Shown: positions 27,055-38,570 of the stretch, one piece after another
How the letters are laid out: each line of letters starts with the position of its first letter
How positions within the stretch are numbered: position 1 is the stretch's first letter
Assembly (NCBI RefSeq): GCF_042242105.1
Contig: NC_092013.1
Coordinates: 6,614,730-6,678,729, forward strand
Direction: 5' to 3'
Source of the DNA: Pempheris klunzingeri
Taxonomy: Eukaryota > Chordata > Actinopteri > Acropomatiformes > Pempheridae
Length of the DNA: 64,000 bases
Position numbers and translations under genes: made by a program
The notes under the pieces: model-generated
What the model saw: only the letters and a program-made list of their open reading frames with translations
Databases searched by the model: none
What the model was told of the DNA's origin: nothing

Positions 27055-28168
27055 GCAGTGCCCTACAGTAGTGATCAACCCTACAGTACCCCACAGTGTC
27101 CTACAGTAGTGATCGACCCTACAGTACCCCACAGTGTCCTACAGTAGTGATCGACCCTACAGTACCCCACAGTAGTGATCAACCCTACAGTACCCCACAA
27201 TGTCCTACAGTAGTGATCAACCCTACAGTACCCCACAGTAGTGATCAACCCTACACTACCCCACAATGTCCTACAGTAGTGATCAACCCTACAGTACCCC
27301 ACAGTGTCCTACAGTAGTGATCGACCCTACAGTACCCCACAGTGCCCTACAGTAGTGATCAACCCTACAGTACCCCACAGTGCCCTACAGTAGTGATCAA
27401 CCCTACAGTACCCCACAGTGTCCTACAGTAGTGATCAACCCTACAGTACCCCACAGTGTCCTACAGTAGTGATCAACCCTACAGTACCCCACAGTAGTGT
27501 CTGACCTTATAGTACCATACAGTACCCCACTAACTTACAGTACTCTACAGTACCCCAACAGTGCCCTACATCACCCCACAGTAGTAGTAGTAGTGTATGA
27601 CCTTAGAGTACTCAACAGTACCCCACTAAACTACAGTGCCCTACATCACCCCACAGTACCCTACAGAAGTGAATGACCCTACAATACCCCACAGTACCCC
27701 ACAGTACCCCACAGTGCCCAATAGTACCTCACAGAGTTCTACATTACCCCACAGTACCCAACAGTACCCTACATTACCCCACAGTACCTCACAGTACCCT
27801 ACATTACCCCACAGTACCCAACAGTGCCCTACATTACCCCACAGTACCTCACAGTACCCTACATTACCCTACAGTACCCCACAGTGCCCTACATTACCCT
27901 ATAGTACCTCACAGTACCCCACAGTGTCCTACATTACCCTACAGTACCTCACAGTACCCCACAGTGTCCTACATTACCCTACAGTACCTCACAGTACCCC
28001 ACAGTGTCCTACATTACCCTATAGTACCTCACAGTACCCCACAGTGTCCTACATTACCCTATAGTACCTCACAGTACCCCACAGTGCCCTACATTACCCT
28101 ACAGTACCTCACAGTACCCCACAGTGCCCTACATTACCCTACAGTACCTCACAGTACCCCACAGTAGT
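27055..28168. repeat. Decamer-based minisatellite, 1.1 kb, two sub-arrays
   Basis: The whole block is built from variants of a ten-base unit close to CCYACAGTAC. In the left sub-array (about 27055-27500) a unit of about 38 bp combines two decamers with a segment containing CAGTAGTGATCAAC, and some copies lack one decamer. In the right sub-array (about 27700-28168) four decamer variants form a 40-bp higher-order unit: ACAGTGTCCT or ACAGTGCCCT recurs at 27961, 28001, 28041, 28081 and 28121. Diverged copies with CAGTAGTAGTAGTAG and GACCTTA lie between (27500-27690). Reading frames of up to 164 codons inside it are by-products of the periodicity. Confidence 0.95.
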
Positions 28169-30037
28169 GGCCTACATGGCTGAATGTGGCACAAATACAT
28201 TCCCGCTGCAGTCGGCTCGCTGTGCGGTTTGCGGTCTGACCCAGTACAACCAGAGGATGTGTCTGTAGGCTGATCCTGCTGCCACAGGGAAGCACGGAGA
28301 GGCAAAGGACGTCACCTGTATAAAAAATCCCAACTCCTCATCATTTCAGGCTTTGCCCACATTTAAAGGATTAGGCAGCTAGAGTCAGCAAGGGGTCACT
28401 GACAGAGTGTTCCTCTGGGCGGAGGCAGGCGGAGGAGGACAGGGGCGGGTTAAATGGGATGGTGATGGGGGGCTACGAGAGGCTCAACCCCCTCTGGATA
28501 AACTTGAGTTGCAGACTGTTGAGACTTGTGAGATTAGGATGGAGCCAAGTCTGCTACGCCGTGATCTGAGGGACAGGGCACACAGCGGCTCGCCGTCCAC
28601 AACACAGCTTCCCAGACAAAGCCCCTGATTCTGCCCCCCCTTTGTTGTTTTGGTTTGCTTTAATTTGGTCAGATCTGACACGGGAGGGAACAGCACAAAA
28701 TGACGGGCTTAATGTTTTTGTGAAGGACAGTTTATGTACATGGTGTCACTGGAAGGCCAAGGCAGAGATTTTGCAGTGATATTTTAAAACGGCTGAACCA
28801 CACACCACTGTATAAATCCTCATGATTACATTTCAAAACCAATTTTTTTATCTGATGTCAGTTCCCACAGAATTAATTTCCAACTAAATTACGTACAGTT
28901 ATTACTCTCGCCTATCTTGATGAAAATGGGAAATGATTATGGTTTTGTAAAGGAAAAGTGATTTACTGGAGATGGAATTTATTGATGGTATCTTCGGAGG
29001 AAATATTAATCATAACAACTTGTAATCATTTGACATTTAGTTAATATCATGCTTACTACTGTCAAATAAAAACAGAATACCTACTGGTTTTACACATTAA
29101 GGGTGCTGTCATCTTTATCTTTTTTTCTTTTCTTCCATTGCAACACTAAAATTCTCATATTTAATGATTTTATTCAAATTGCAGAAAAGAATTGTATAAT
29201 GTATGCACTGTAAAAAAAAAAGATATAAACACATCTTTTAAAATAAAAATCACTCAATTTGAAGCTTACATTATCATCGTTAATATTACTATTATTATTA
29301 TTATGAACAGCATGATATTGGCTTTTTAGCGAATAGTAGATTACTGTGTAACAATGATAATAACAATAATAATAATAATAATAATAACAGCAGTATCATA
29401 AATAGTGGTTGCAGCAGTATTTCCAAAATAAATCTCTAAAATAAGACTGAATATGTATTCTTTATTCCTGCAATTTGTTTTGAGCGCTGGGAAATATGGA
29501 GGGCAGCGTTTTGATGCTCCACATCATTTACATCATCATTAAGCATCTTTTTAATACCCGATTAGAGAAATGATTTGTTGCTCAGAACTATTGCTTGTTA
29601 TGCGCTTATTAAGCATTTCATTTAGGACTCTATTTAGTTTCTAATCAACAAGCGCACTCGGCGTTTGAAAAGCCCACATGATCGACTTATCAAACTAAAT
29701 CCCACGATTTGTCATTAGTTAATCAGTTCATTTAGATGAACTATATCATATTACCCAGGCCAGTGATTTGCAAATGATTTTAGTATGCTTCCTGTTTAAT
29801 GGCCTGAAAGAAATAAAGGAGCGATAATTCAATTTCACACCAATACCTCGGGTAATTGAGATGTCTTTGATTGAACGGCGGAATGTTGTAAATTTAAAAG
29901 CCGCAGTTTTATCTAAGTTTTACAGAGGAATGAACGGCAGGCACCGAAACTGATACCGCCGCTCACATGATGAAAATATTTTGATTTTAAAGTCATGCAG
30001 AGGTCAGGGTGTGAGGGGAAGTGATCCTATCTGACTG

Positions 30038-30040
<3 letters not shown>
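28169..30040. other. Intergenic DNA; AT-rich block with conserved-element look
   Basis: No gene is seen. The first 500 bp are GC-richer. From about 28750 the sequence is AT-rich. The segment 29440-29990 has no simple repeats and carries many homeodomain-type ATTA/TAAT cores and a perfect short palindrome (29725-29742). Its distance from msx1 (about 6 kb) suits an enhancer, but this is inference. Confidence 0.4.
29365..29387. repeat. (AAT)n microsatellite
   Basis: About eight ATA/AAT triplets. A shorter ATT-type run lies upstream at 29288-29304. Confidence 0.85.
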
Positions 30041-30081
<41 letters not shown>

Positions 30082-30089
30082 TGTGTGTG
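30041..30089. repeat. (GT)n microsatellite
   Basis: About eighteen GT dinucleotides, then a GGGT interruption and a shorter GT run. Confidence 0.92.
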
Positions 30090-30814
30090 GGTTCAGACTG
30101 CTTTCCATTCAAGAAGAAACTGTCGACCAACTAATCTAATAATTCTATTAACATTTTTATCTTAGCCTGTATGATTTTAAAAAAATATATGATAAATAAA
30201 ATACATTTATTTTTTATCCTTTTGAAAGGAACTTAGGAAATAAGGGCCTTGAAAAATACCACTGCTACTGCTACTAATAATAATGATAGGCATAATTTGA
30301 ATATGTAGTCAATGACAGGCTGATGTGTGCTTTTTATCTTATTTTTAAATGTTATCAAACGAACAAAATATTTAATTGTATTTTTTTTTTCTTTTAAGAA
30401 GTGCACATGAGTGAGACTGTATTACAATAGGCCCTAATATTAATGTATAATAACCGGAAATTATATTGTGCAAGTTCCACGTGCTTTTTTAGATAAATGT
30501 CTTGATTTTTGGATGCAGATTGAAAATGCTAAAACACACAACCAATTTACAAGAGTTAAGATTAATTAAACTCTCTATTGTACCGATATTAAATATACTA
30601 TTAATAAGTTGCCATATTTATTTAATGTATTTATTCAAGAGCCTAATTACCTACTCGGTTAATTACTTTGAATGATATTCCTCCGACAGACATGATAGTC
30701 CTTAGACAAGCTCAGTGTCACTGCAGTAACGGTGGTGCTTTTCAATTAGCGCATTAATATTTAAACAAACAGTGATGCGGTCACAGGTGTTTGTTAAAGT
30801 GCTGCTGCGGTTTT

Positions 30815-30907
30815 GACAGCCAATCAGAGGCGAGCATCGGACCCGGTTCACAGACAGGAGACGTGTCTAAAAACTAAACTTCTTACCAAAACGCGCTCCT
30901 TATAAAA
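30815..30907 (+). promoter_or_regulatory. Promoter-like CCAAT/TATA assembly
   Basis: TGACAGCCAATCAG (30815-30828) joins a TALE-type TGACAG hexamer to a CCAAT box (30820-30824). A canonical TATAAAA follows at 30901-30907, 77 bp downstream, with the usual polymerase II spacing. Initiation would fall near 30930-30940. The first ATG downstream (about 30977) opens only about 27 codons, so any transcript is probably non-coding or a distal 5' exon. The site is about 4.4 kb upstream of msx1 on the same strand. Confidence 0.45.
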
Positions 30908-31067
30908 CCAAAAGGAGAAAAAAAGGGGACAGTAGACAATATTTCCGGTCTTCAGCTGGTTTATATCAGAGTCGGGATGTCGGTACTTTCTCTAACAACC
31001 ATCCTGCATCATTTCCGTGTGATTTTGAGGCGATGCCGGGCAAATATGTCTCTCCTCTAACAATATG

Positions 31068-31088
31068 CCCCCCCCCCCCCCCCCCCCC
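31068..31088. repeat. Homopolymer C run
   Basis: A run of 21 C residues. With the nearby G-runs (31262-31277) and CTC repeats (31303-31320) it makes the 150-codon antisense frame across this region untrustworthy. Confidence 0.9.
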
Positions 31089-34000
31089 GCTAGGCTGGCG
31101 ACGGCGCTTTTTTTTCCCTCCTGAACAGCGAGAGGGTTTTTATCATCACCGTGGGACACATTCATCCCGCCTGTCAGCCGGGGGAAAGGTGAGGGAGATG
31201 AATGAGGAATAAAGTTCACTAAGCGGTGGATCTGAGTGACTCGCAGAGTTAATAATTGGAAGGGGGGGGTGGGGGGGTAAAGAGAGAGAGAAACATCTAT
31301 TTCTCCTCCTCCTCCTCCTCTTTCTCTGGGTCCCGTATGAAGCGCTTTAATCGCCGGAGCTTCAGATGAATTCATCACCGTCATCCGGAGCGCCTCCGTC
31401 TCCCTGCGAGCTGCTGCTTCCCTGCTCAGGTTTGGAGGACTCACATCGAGCTGCTTTAGGCTGATTCTCCCTCAAACATCAGAAGCTAGAAATAAAAATA
31501 AGTGCTGCTAAATAGTTTTTAAAAATTAGAGTTATATTTAACTTGTGATCTACAGTAAGGTGTGATAAGTGGGTATGACAATAATAATAAATATGACCTA
31601 TTATATAAAATTATTATTAATGTAGGGCCTGATATGTTTTTTAAAAAGCTACAGTACCAGGCTTCATAGTATATTTCATACATTTTAAAACTGCCACACA
31701 CCTCTGGATTCAGGATTTATTTCTAATTTTTTTTTTTAAGCGAAGTCTATAATCCCCTGCTATGTCCCATCCGGGCTGCTGTATGTCAAAACTGAAGCAG
31801 ACCTGTATGCATTTGTATTAACAGGTATTACAAGCGTTGTTTTCTAAACCGGCTCCTTGGGAAACCAGGTGCTGACTGTGGACACACATACACCTGCTCG
31901 GCCTGACTGAGGCGCTTCAGTCTGCAGGCGGACCTGTGAGCCACAGTGTGTGAGTGGCATCCTGAAGCTTAAATGACCGTGAGGCATTGTTACGCACTGG
32001 CAGCAAAGTGCCCCGATCCGCCTGATTGCGCTAATTGCTTTGAAATAGGATACATTATGTATAATTATGGAGACTTTGGGGTTGGACTGCCGGCTGGTGT
32101 GTTTCATCTCTCTGAGGTGCGTCGTAAAGTCTCTCAAATTAACTCAAAATCACCAAAAATGTTGCTCAGATGATCAGAAATTTGGACTAATAAAGTTAAC
32201 TTCGTCAGACAGTATCTCCAATGCGCAGGCGCAGAGCTCACTATAAATCTAAATCTTTTGAGTTATACTCACATGGGCGATGTCATTGTCCACCAGTAGA
32301 GTCTTTTAGTGCAGCAAGTGCAAATATTTTGCCTGAAAAACGCCTTTTAACACCGATCCTCCCTTTAATGTCTTTACAGTCTAAATTGACAGACCTTGCA
32401 TGAAAAGGGTTAAGACAACTTTCAGAGGAGGCAACAATGGGCCTTTGTCTGAAGCCACTGCCTCCTGACTGGGAATCAAAGTAGTTTAGAAAGTTAAATA
32501 AAGGCCCGATGAGCCTTACAGTTGTTTTGTACTTCAGCTCGGCCCTCATTTGTTGCCTCTGGATTTAAATAAAACGGTATGGTAATCGTCCTCTCCACGG
32601 ACTATCAGTCTTCTTCAAAGGCCAGTGTTTGGGATGCTAATTACCAGCAACATTGTTTTCCAGCACCTCTGTTCACAAGACAAATAAACTGGAGCCGAGG
32701 ACAGCAACCAAAAGCCCACAATAAGGTTAAATTGATGTTAAATCAGATCCACTTTTAGGCGAGATCATAAATAAATCCATCAAGCAGCTGAGGAGTGACA
32801 AAAGGGTGGTTTTGCTCTCATCACCTCACATCAGATCAGACTGTGGTCATCAAACCCATGTGTCCAACATGGGGGAAATGCAGTGGGAATAATAATCTAA
32901 TCACAGACCTGCAATCAAACCTGATTTACGTGCACACATCAGTGGCAGAAAAAGAAATGATGATGCACCTCAAGCAGCACCGCGCGCTTTAATGCGTCTC
33001 ACGTGTGCCGGTGAGTGTTTACGCAGACCCGTTTAACGACTCCGGCTTGGGGGGACGGGTTAAGTGTTTGAGCCCCGAGCAGAGGGGGCTTGAGACGGAC
33101 GTGGGAGCCCGGAGACTCCGGTGACTTCAAAGCTGCCGGAACAACGCCGCCCGTTTGGAGGCTTTAAGTGTTTCCAAACGCACCGCAGCTGCGCAGAGGA
33201 GCCTGCTACCTGCACACGCACGCGCACACAGGATGTGCTGCTGAGCAGGAGACAGATTAAGATTTGTGTGTTACGTTTCTCTTTTTAATATGATCCGACT
33301 GGAACCAGGTGATCTGTTGTAAAATACAAGACAAAACACCTGAGGCTGCGTTTTTAAATGTGAATGAACCGGAAGTGTGTGTAGGCCCACCTGTGGTTCA
33401 AGAAATGACTTGAAAAACGTTATTATTCTGTTACCTTTAACATTATTTTAAATCCAATCTATAAAGTGATAAAACTTCCAGGCCTCATTTCCTTTTATTT
33501 CTTGAATTACCAAAATAAAAGACCTCACGGCACATTTCTTATATTAGCCTAACAATGGCCTCAGCTAATAGCAAATTATTTACCATATCTGTCATCTTCA
33601 TGGCCCAAACATGCAAAACAGGTAAACCACTGAGTCACCTTGAATGCTAATTGCGATTCAAGTGAAGGAAGCCGTCAGCTGTTTCAGCCAAGACACCACA
33701 ACAGGTTTTATGAGGCGCTGCTTCTTGGAACTACTTTTAATTTCCCTCCATATAACGCGATGGCACAGTGACAGGTAGATTAAGAGGAGGGTTGGTTTTT
33801 AGGTCTAACGATCCACGCTGTGTTTACGCACACACACACACACACACTGGACAAAGCCATAAGAGCTCCCCAGACAAGGATCTGCGGTGTAAATAATGTA
33901 TCTTGGGAAACACACGCACCGAGGAATCCTCGTCGGTGAGGGACTCTGGGAGCAACCAGTGGACGCTGACCGCTTTCTTCTGCTATCACACCGACCGTAG

Positions 34001-35085
34001 CGCTCATTTGAATAGATGGAAATGGCGTGCGATCGGCTGAGAAAAAGCTAATTTTTCAGGCTGAATGGCTCAGTGTCCCTGGGCTAGGGCGGGTGAAGGA
34101 GGAGGCGGTGCTGCGCTCTCGGTGCGGGTTCAACTTCTTCAATAGTCTCCCTAAAGCCGAGCGCTTTGATCCGAGCGCTGCTGGCGCCTAAAAACAACAT
34201 AACTTGTCTGCCCATTAGGGAGACTGACAAATCGTGACAGATTGTTTATGCTTGGCAATTAGCAACGCAGACGCTTTCCTGAGAACTGGCTGCACAGCAC
34301 AACAAATGTCATCTATTTGCGTGTTTTTCCTCTGAGATAAGTGGATTTTATCAAGTTTAGAGCACGTTTTTTTGGTATCAAATCACACTTTTACGCGTGC
34401 TTTTTCATCCTTTCATCAGAAGCATAGCACACAGAACCAGTGACATATTTTCTCTAAGCAATAAAAAATCCCCCTCTTTTTATGGACTGCAGATAATGAG
34501 AAGGTACATGAGGTATGGCCAGGTAAATCAATGACAGTCCTGGGTTAAATCCCTCCCTGGCTCCACGCTGCCTCCTCCCCTCTGCCCCCACCGACTCCAC
34601 ATAATTTTTGACTTTAATGGATGTAGTCAAAAGGAGGAGGGGGGGGGGGGGAGAAAAAAATCCTAGTGATCCCTCCCCCAAGCCCGATAATTACCCCTAA
34701 ATGACTGCGAAGGCCTGTGTGCTTCAATCTGATTAGAGCCCCGCAGCCATCAATAAACAGCGCGCTGCAAGAGGTTCATCACATAAAGAGGCGCAGTAAA
34801 CTGTTGTGCAACATCCAAGGCTCCCTTCAGCAGGTTTAGCACATGGTCAGAGTCAGCCATCATAGGAGTCTGAATGTCAAAACGTTTGGGGCAGAGAGGT
34901 TATTAAAGATAAACATGGTGAGCAATAATAGAAATAATGCCCATAGCCCCAATTATAGAATATCAATAACTTAATGTAGGATATAATTATGGGGTAAAGC
35001 GTCATTTTGTGGGATTTAGTCTGGATGAAACTATGGCTCATTAAGAGTTTGTTGTGTTTGTGTTTATCTGAAGTTGGTTGTTTGG
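31089..35085. other. Upstream flank of msx1, no gene seen
   Basis: Unique sequence without supported exons. A short CA tract lies at 33830-33847 and a G-run near 34640-34652. The segment about 34020-34330 is repeat-free and includes homeodomain-type and GATTGTTTATG motifs. It is a plausible proximal enhancer of msx1, but conservation was not tested. Low-scoring frames such as 31844-32137 (antisense) have no family resemblance. Confidence 0.45.
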
Positions 35086-35159
35086 AAAAAAAAAAAAAAG
35101 AAGAAGTAGTAACTATTGTTAACTTTCCCACTGTAGTTTTTTTTTTTTTTTTTTTTTTT
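35086..35159. repeat. Facing poly(A) and poly(T) runs
   Basis: Fourteen A residues (35086-35099) and 23 T residues (35137-35159) flank 37 bp of unique sequence, so the stretch could fold into an A:T stem. It lies about 210 bp upstream of the msx1 start codon, next to the presumed core promoter. Confidence 0.85.
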
Positions 35160-35196
35160 CTTGAGAGTCTGGCAGGGACCAGCCCATCTGGCCTCT

Positions 35197-35202
35197 GATT
35201 GG
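35197..35202 (+). promoter_or_regulatory. msx1: Inverted CCAAT box, putative msx1 promoter
   Basis: CTGATTGGCC carries a reverse-orientation CCAAT core (NF-Y type) about 170 bp upstream of the msx1 ATG. A second, forward CCAAT lies at 35243-35247. No clear TATA box sits between them and the start codon. The transcription start is inferred to fall between about 35230 and 35330. Confidence 0.4.
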
Positions 35203-35368
35203 CCGCCTCTCTCTCCACGCCTGCCTTATTACAGCCGTGCGCTCCAATCTGGTCACATAAACATGAGGATACCGTCACCCCAGGGCGCACCGCAGTAACT
35301 TTGTGTAACTCTTTCAGCTACACCCACGAGAGTCGACTAGTCCCCTCACCCGTGCCGGCCGGACCTGT

Positions 35369-36377
<1,009 letters not shown>

Positions 36378-37241
36378 CAGGGACGCAGGACGAGGGGCAC
36401 ACGCTGTGGGACGCGAGGGGGTTTAGACTACTTTCTGAGGGCCCCGAGCGAGAGGGGGGGAGGCTTCGGACAGCCGAGGTGACACTGTGCTAAATAAAGA
36501 GGCGTCCTGGCGATGAGCGCAGTGTCACAGCTTGTCAGGGGGCCAAGACCTCCAAACAGACCCCCTTCTGAGGACCTTGAAGTTTATCCACCTCTCTTGA
36601 CCTCGCCAGTAAGTTCACACACTGCAAAAATAATCCAACTTTCTTAGTCATTCCACCTCGAGTCTTAGGTGTGTTTTTGTCAGTGGACTTTGAGATAACA
36701 ACGGAACGCATTGACACTAGAAAATCTGATTTGAGACAATAATCTGAGTGTGACACTAAAACGACTAAAAGATTGGACATTTTTGCGGCGCAGAGGTGGG
36801 AAACAATGTAGCACATTTGGCCACGAATGGGCACAAGGCTGTGCCACAGGTAGCCCACTGCTGTGCCTCCATGCTGCCTGGTAAACAGGCTCCTCCACAG
36901 CCTCCATCAGTGGTCAGAGACTTTTGCGCAGCTCTAAAACTTAAACTGTGTCTCATCGCATCATTGGGCTGCTGTCACCCGGCAAAAAACCACCCCCCAT
37001 ACTTTTCCATTTATTATTATTATTATTTTTTGCATTCATATCAATGCGGAACTGCAGTGGGTTAGTGAATCCAGTGTCAATAAATGCTCTTTGTGAATTT
37101 GGAGAACCACAGCATTTGTTTTTATAACAGCACTGTCTGTTGTTGGAATGATTCCCTTCGGAAGGGATGTGTGTACTGTAAAATAATGTATATTTGAAGA
37201 ATATCCTCATTTATATTATGAATATATTTGTGACATAACTT

Positions 37242-37247
37242 AATAAA
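37242..37247 (+). terminator. msx1: Probable msx1 polyadenylation signal
   Basis: AATAAA in CTTAATAAATTG, 865 bp after the stop codon, at the end of an AT-rich segment that reads like a 3' UTR (GAATATATTTGTGACATAAC just upstream). Earlier AATAAA hexamers at 36493-36498 and 37079-37084 could give shorter transcripts. The distal one is preferred because it fits the usual long MSX1 3' UTR. Confidence 0.55.
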
Positions 37248-37804
37248 TTGTTTATTCTTTTTCATTACGCACTTGTTGGTTTTGCCTGACACTCGTGGCG
37301 CCTGCAGCACCGACATTTGACCCATTTCACAGCCATCTATCTTACAGACAGTCTGCTGGAAAAAGAAAAATATTGCATGAAAACTTGAGATAATAGTTAT
37401 TCTTTATTATTCTTTATCTATTTTTAGGATCAGTTTAAGGCCTGCTGTGAGGCCTTCAACTTTTTGCATCTTGAGACGTAAAAGTTGGGGACAAAAGCAG
37501 AATGGATTATTATTACCAGGCCTCTTAAACTGTGTTAAAATAGAATATTGATCAGCTTGAAGACCGAGCTAAGAGGCTCTTGTGAGCCACACCATGAGCA
37601 CAGTGACAGTCCTCCTCTCCTCAGGTGATTAGACCTTTTTCTCACTGAGCCTGGCTGCGCACCGTGAATTTAAACTTGTCATGTTATTTGGTGGAATGTA
37701 TTGCTACAGCTGTTGCCTATTGCTCTGAAACAACTAACCCAGATTTTGTTGGCGCCAGTAGAGTTTAGGGGGTGGAGATGGAGGGTGGAGGAGTGAGGTG
37801 GTGG

Positions 37805-37836
37805 GAGGAGGAGGAGGAGGAGGGGGGGGGGGGGGT
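37805..37836. repeat. (GGA)n followed by G-run
   Basis: About six GGA triplets run into some thirteen G residues. A related GGT/GGA/G composite follows at 37928-37976. Confidence 0.88.
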
Positions 37837-38142
37837 TGCAACCAGTTGTGCTGACTTCAAAACACACCGATGGGCCTAAATATTGGAGATTGCTTCTCCG
37901 GGCTAAATTGCTTGTAAGCAAACCACTGTGGTGGTGGTGGTGGTGATGGGGGGTGGAGGAGGAGGGGGGGGGGGTCATTACGGAGCGTTTGGGGTGTAAA
38001 ACGAGCCCGGTGACACTCCATTATGGAGAGGACACATTTAAACATATTAGCTTACTGGAGCACATAAAGCAAATATTGTGTCCCTGAGTCATTTTGTGCC
38101 ACCAGGAAGACTTAAATGACAAAACAAGGGATCAGATAGGGG

Positions 38143-38145
<3 letters not shown>

Positions 38146-38199
<54 letters not shown>

Positions 38200-38214
38200 G
38201 GGGGGGGGGGGGGG
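38146..38214 (+). repeat. (GT)n microsatellite joined to a G16 run
   Basis: About 26 GT dinucleotides (38146-38197), then TA and sixteen G residues. The GT part is an alternating purine-pyrimidine tract and the G part can form quadruplex structures. Confidence 0.92.
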
Positions 38215-38535
38215 TTACAGGCCACTCCACGGCAGCTTTAAAGGCTTTCTCTTGAGTTCTCTGCCATTCAGGCAGGGGTTAAATTGGAGTAAAATAATTG
38301 CTGTAATGAGCAAAGGCAATCTGCCGCAGACGGAGGCCGGCTCCAGCGAGGCTGTAGCTCCAGGCAAGGCGGAACTTTTATCATTCCTAAAATGTCAACG
38401 GGGGACTGGGACGGGCAACACTTCTCCTCTGTGCACTGTGATTTCCTCCTCAGCAGAGACGAGCTCCTGTCCTGAACAAGGGCCCAGACAGCCGGGATTT
38501 ACTCACAGACATACACGTTATTCCTCATTCGTTTC

Positions 38536-38544
<9 letters not shown>

Positions 38545-38567
<23 letters not shown>
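38545..38567. repeat. Poly(A) run
   Basis: Twenty-three A residues. It could be a retroposon tail, but I see no recognisable body upstream. Confidence 0.85.

Positions 38568-38570
<3 letters not shown>

Noticed and set aside
27636-28167. Reading frames of 142 and 164 codons and a 73-codon antisense frame.
   Set aside because: They consist only of Pro/Thr/His/Tyr/Ser periodic peptide from the decamer minisatellite, in several frames at once, with no start context or splice signals.
27055-28168. CRISPR-like look of regularly spaced repeats.
   Set aside because: There are no unique spacers between constant repeats. The whole array is tandem variants of one decamer in a vertebrate genome.
30992-31444. 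150-codon antisense frame near the promoter-like element.
   Set aside because: It is interrupted in composition by C21, G-runs and CTC repeats, with glycine/leucine low-complexity peptide and no family match.
1-35000. Search for stx18 or other MSX1-side neighbour exons.
   Set aside because: No SNARE-like or other conserved coding segment with splice sites was found. The neighbour presumably lies further left.
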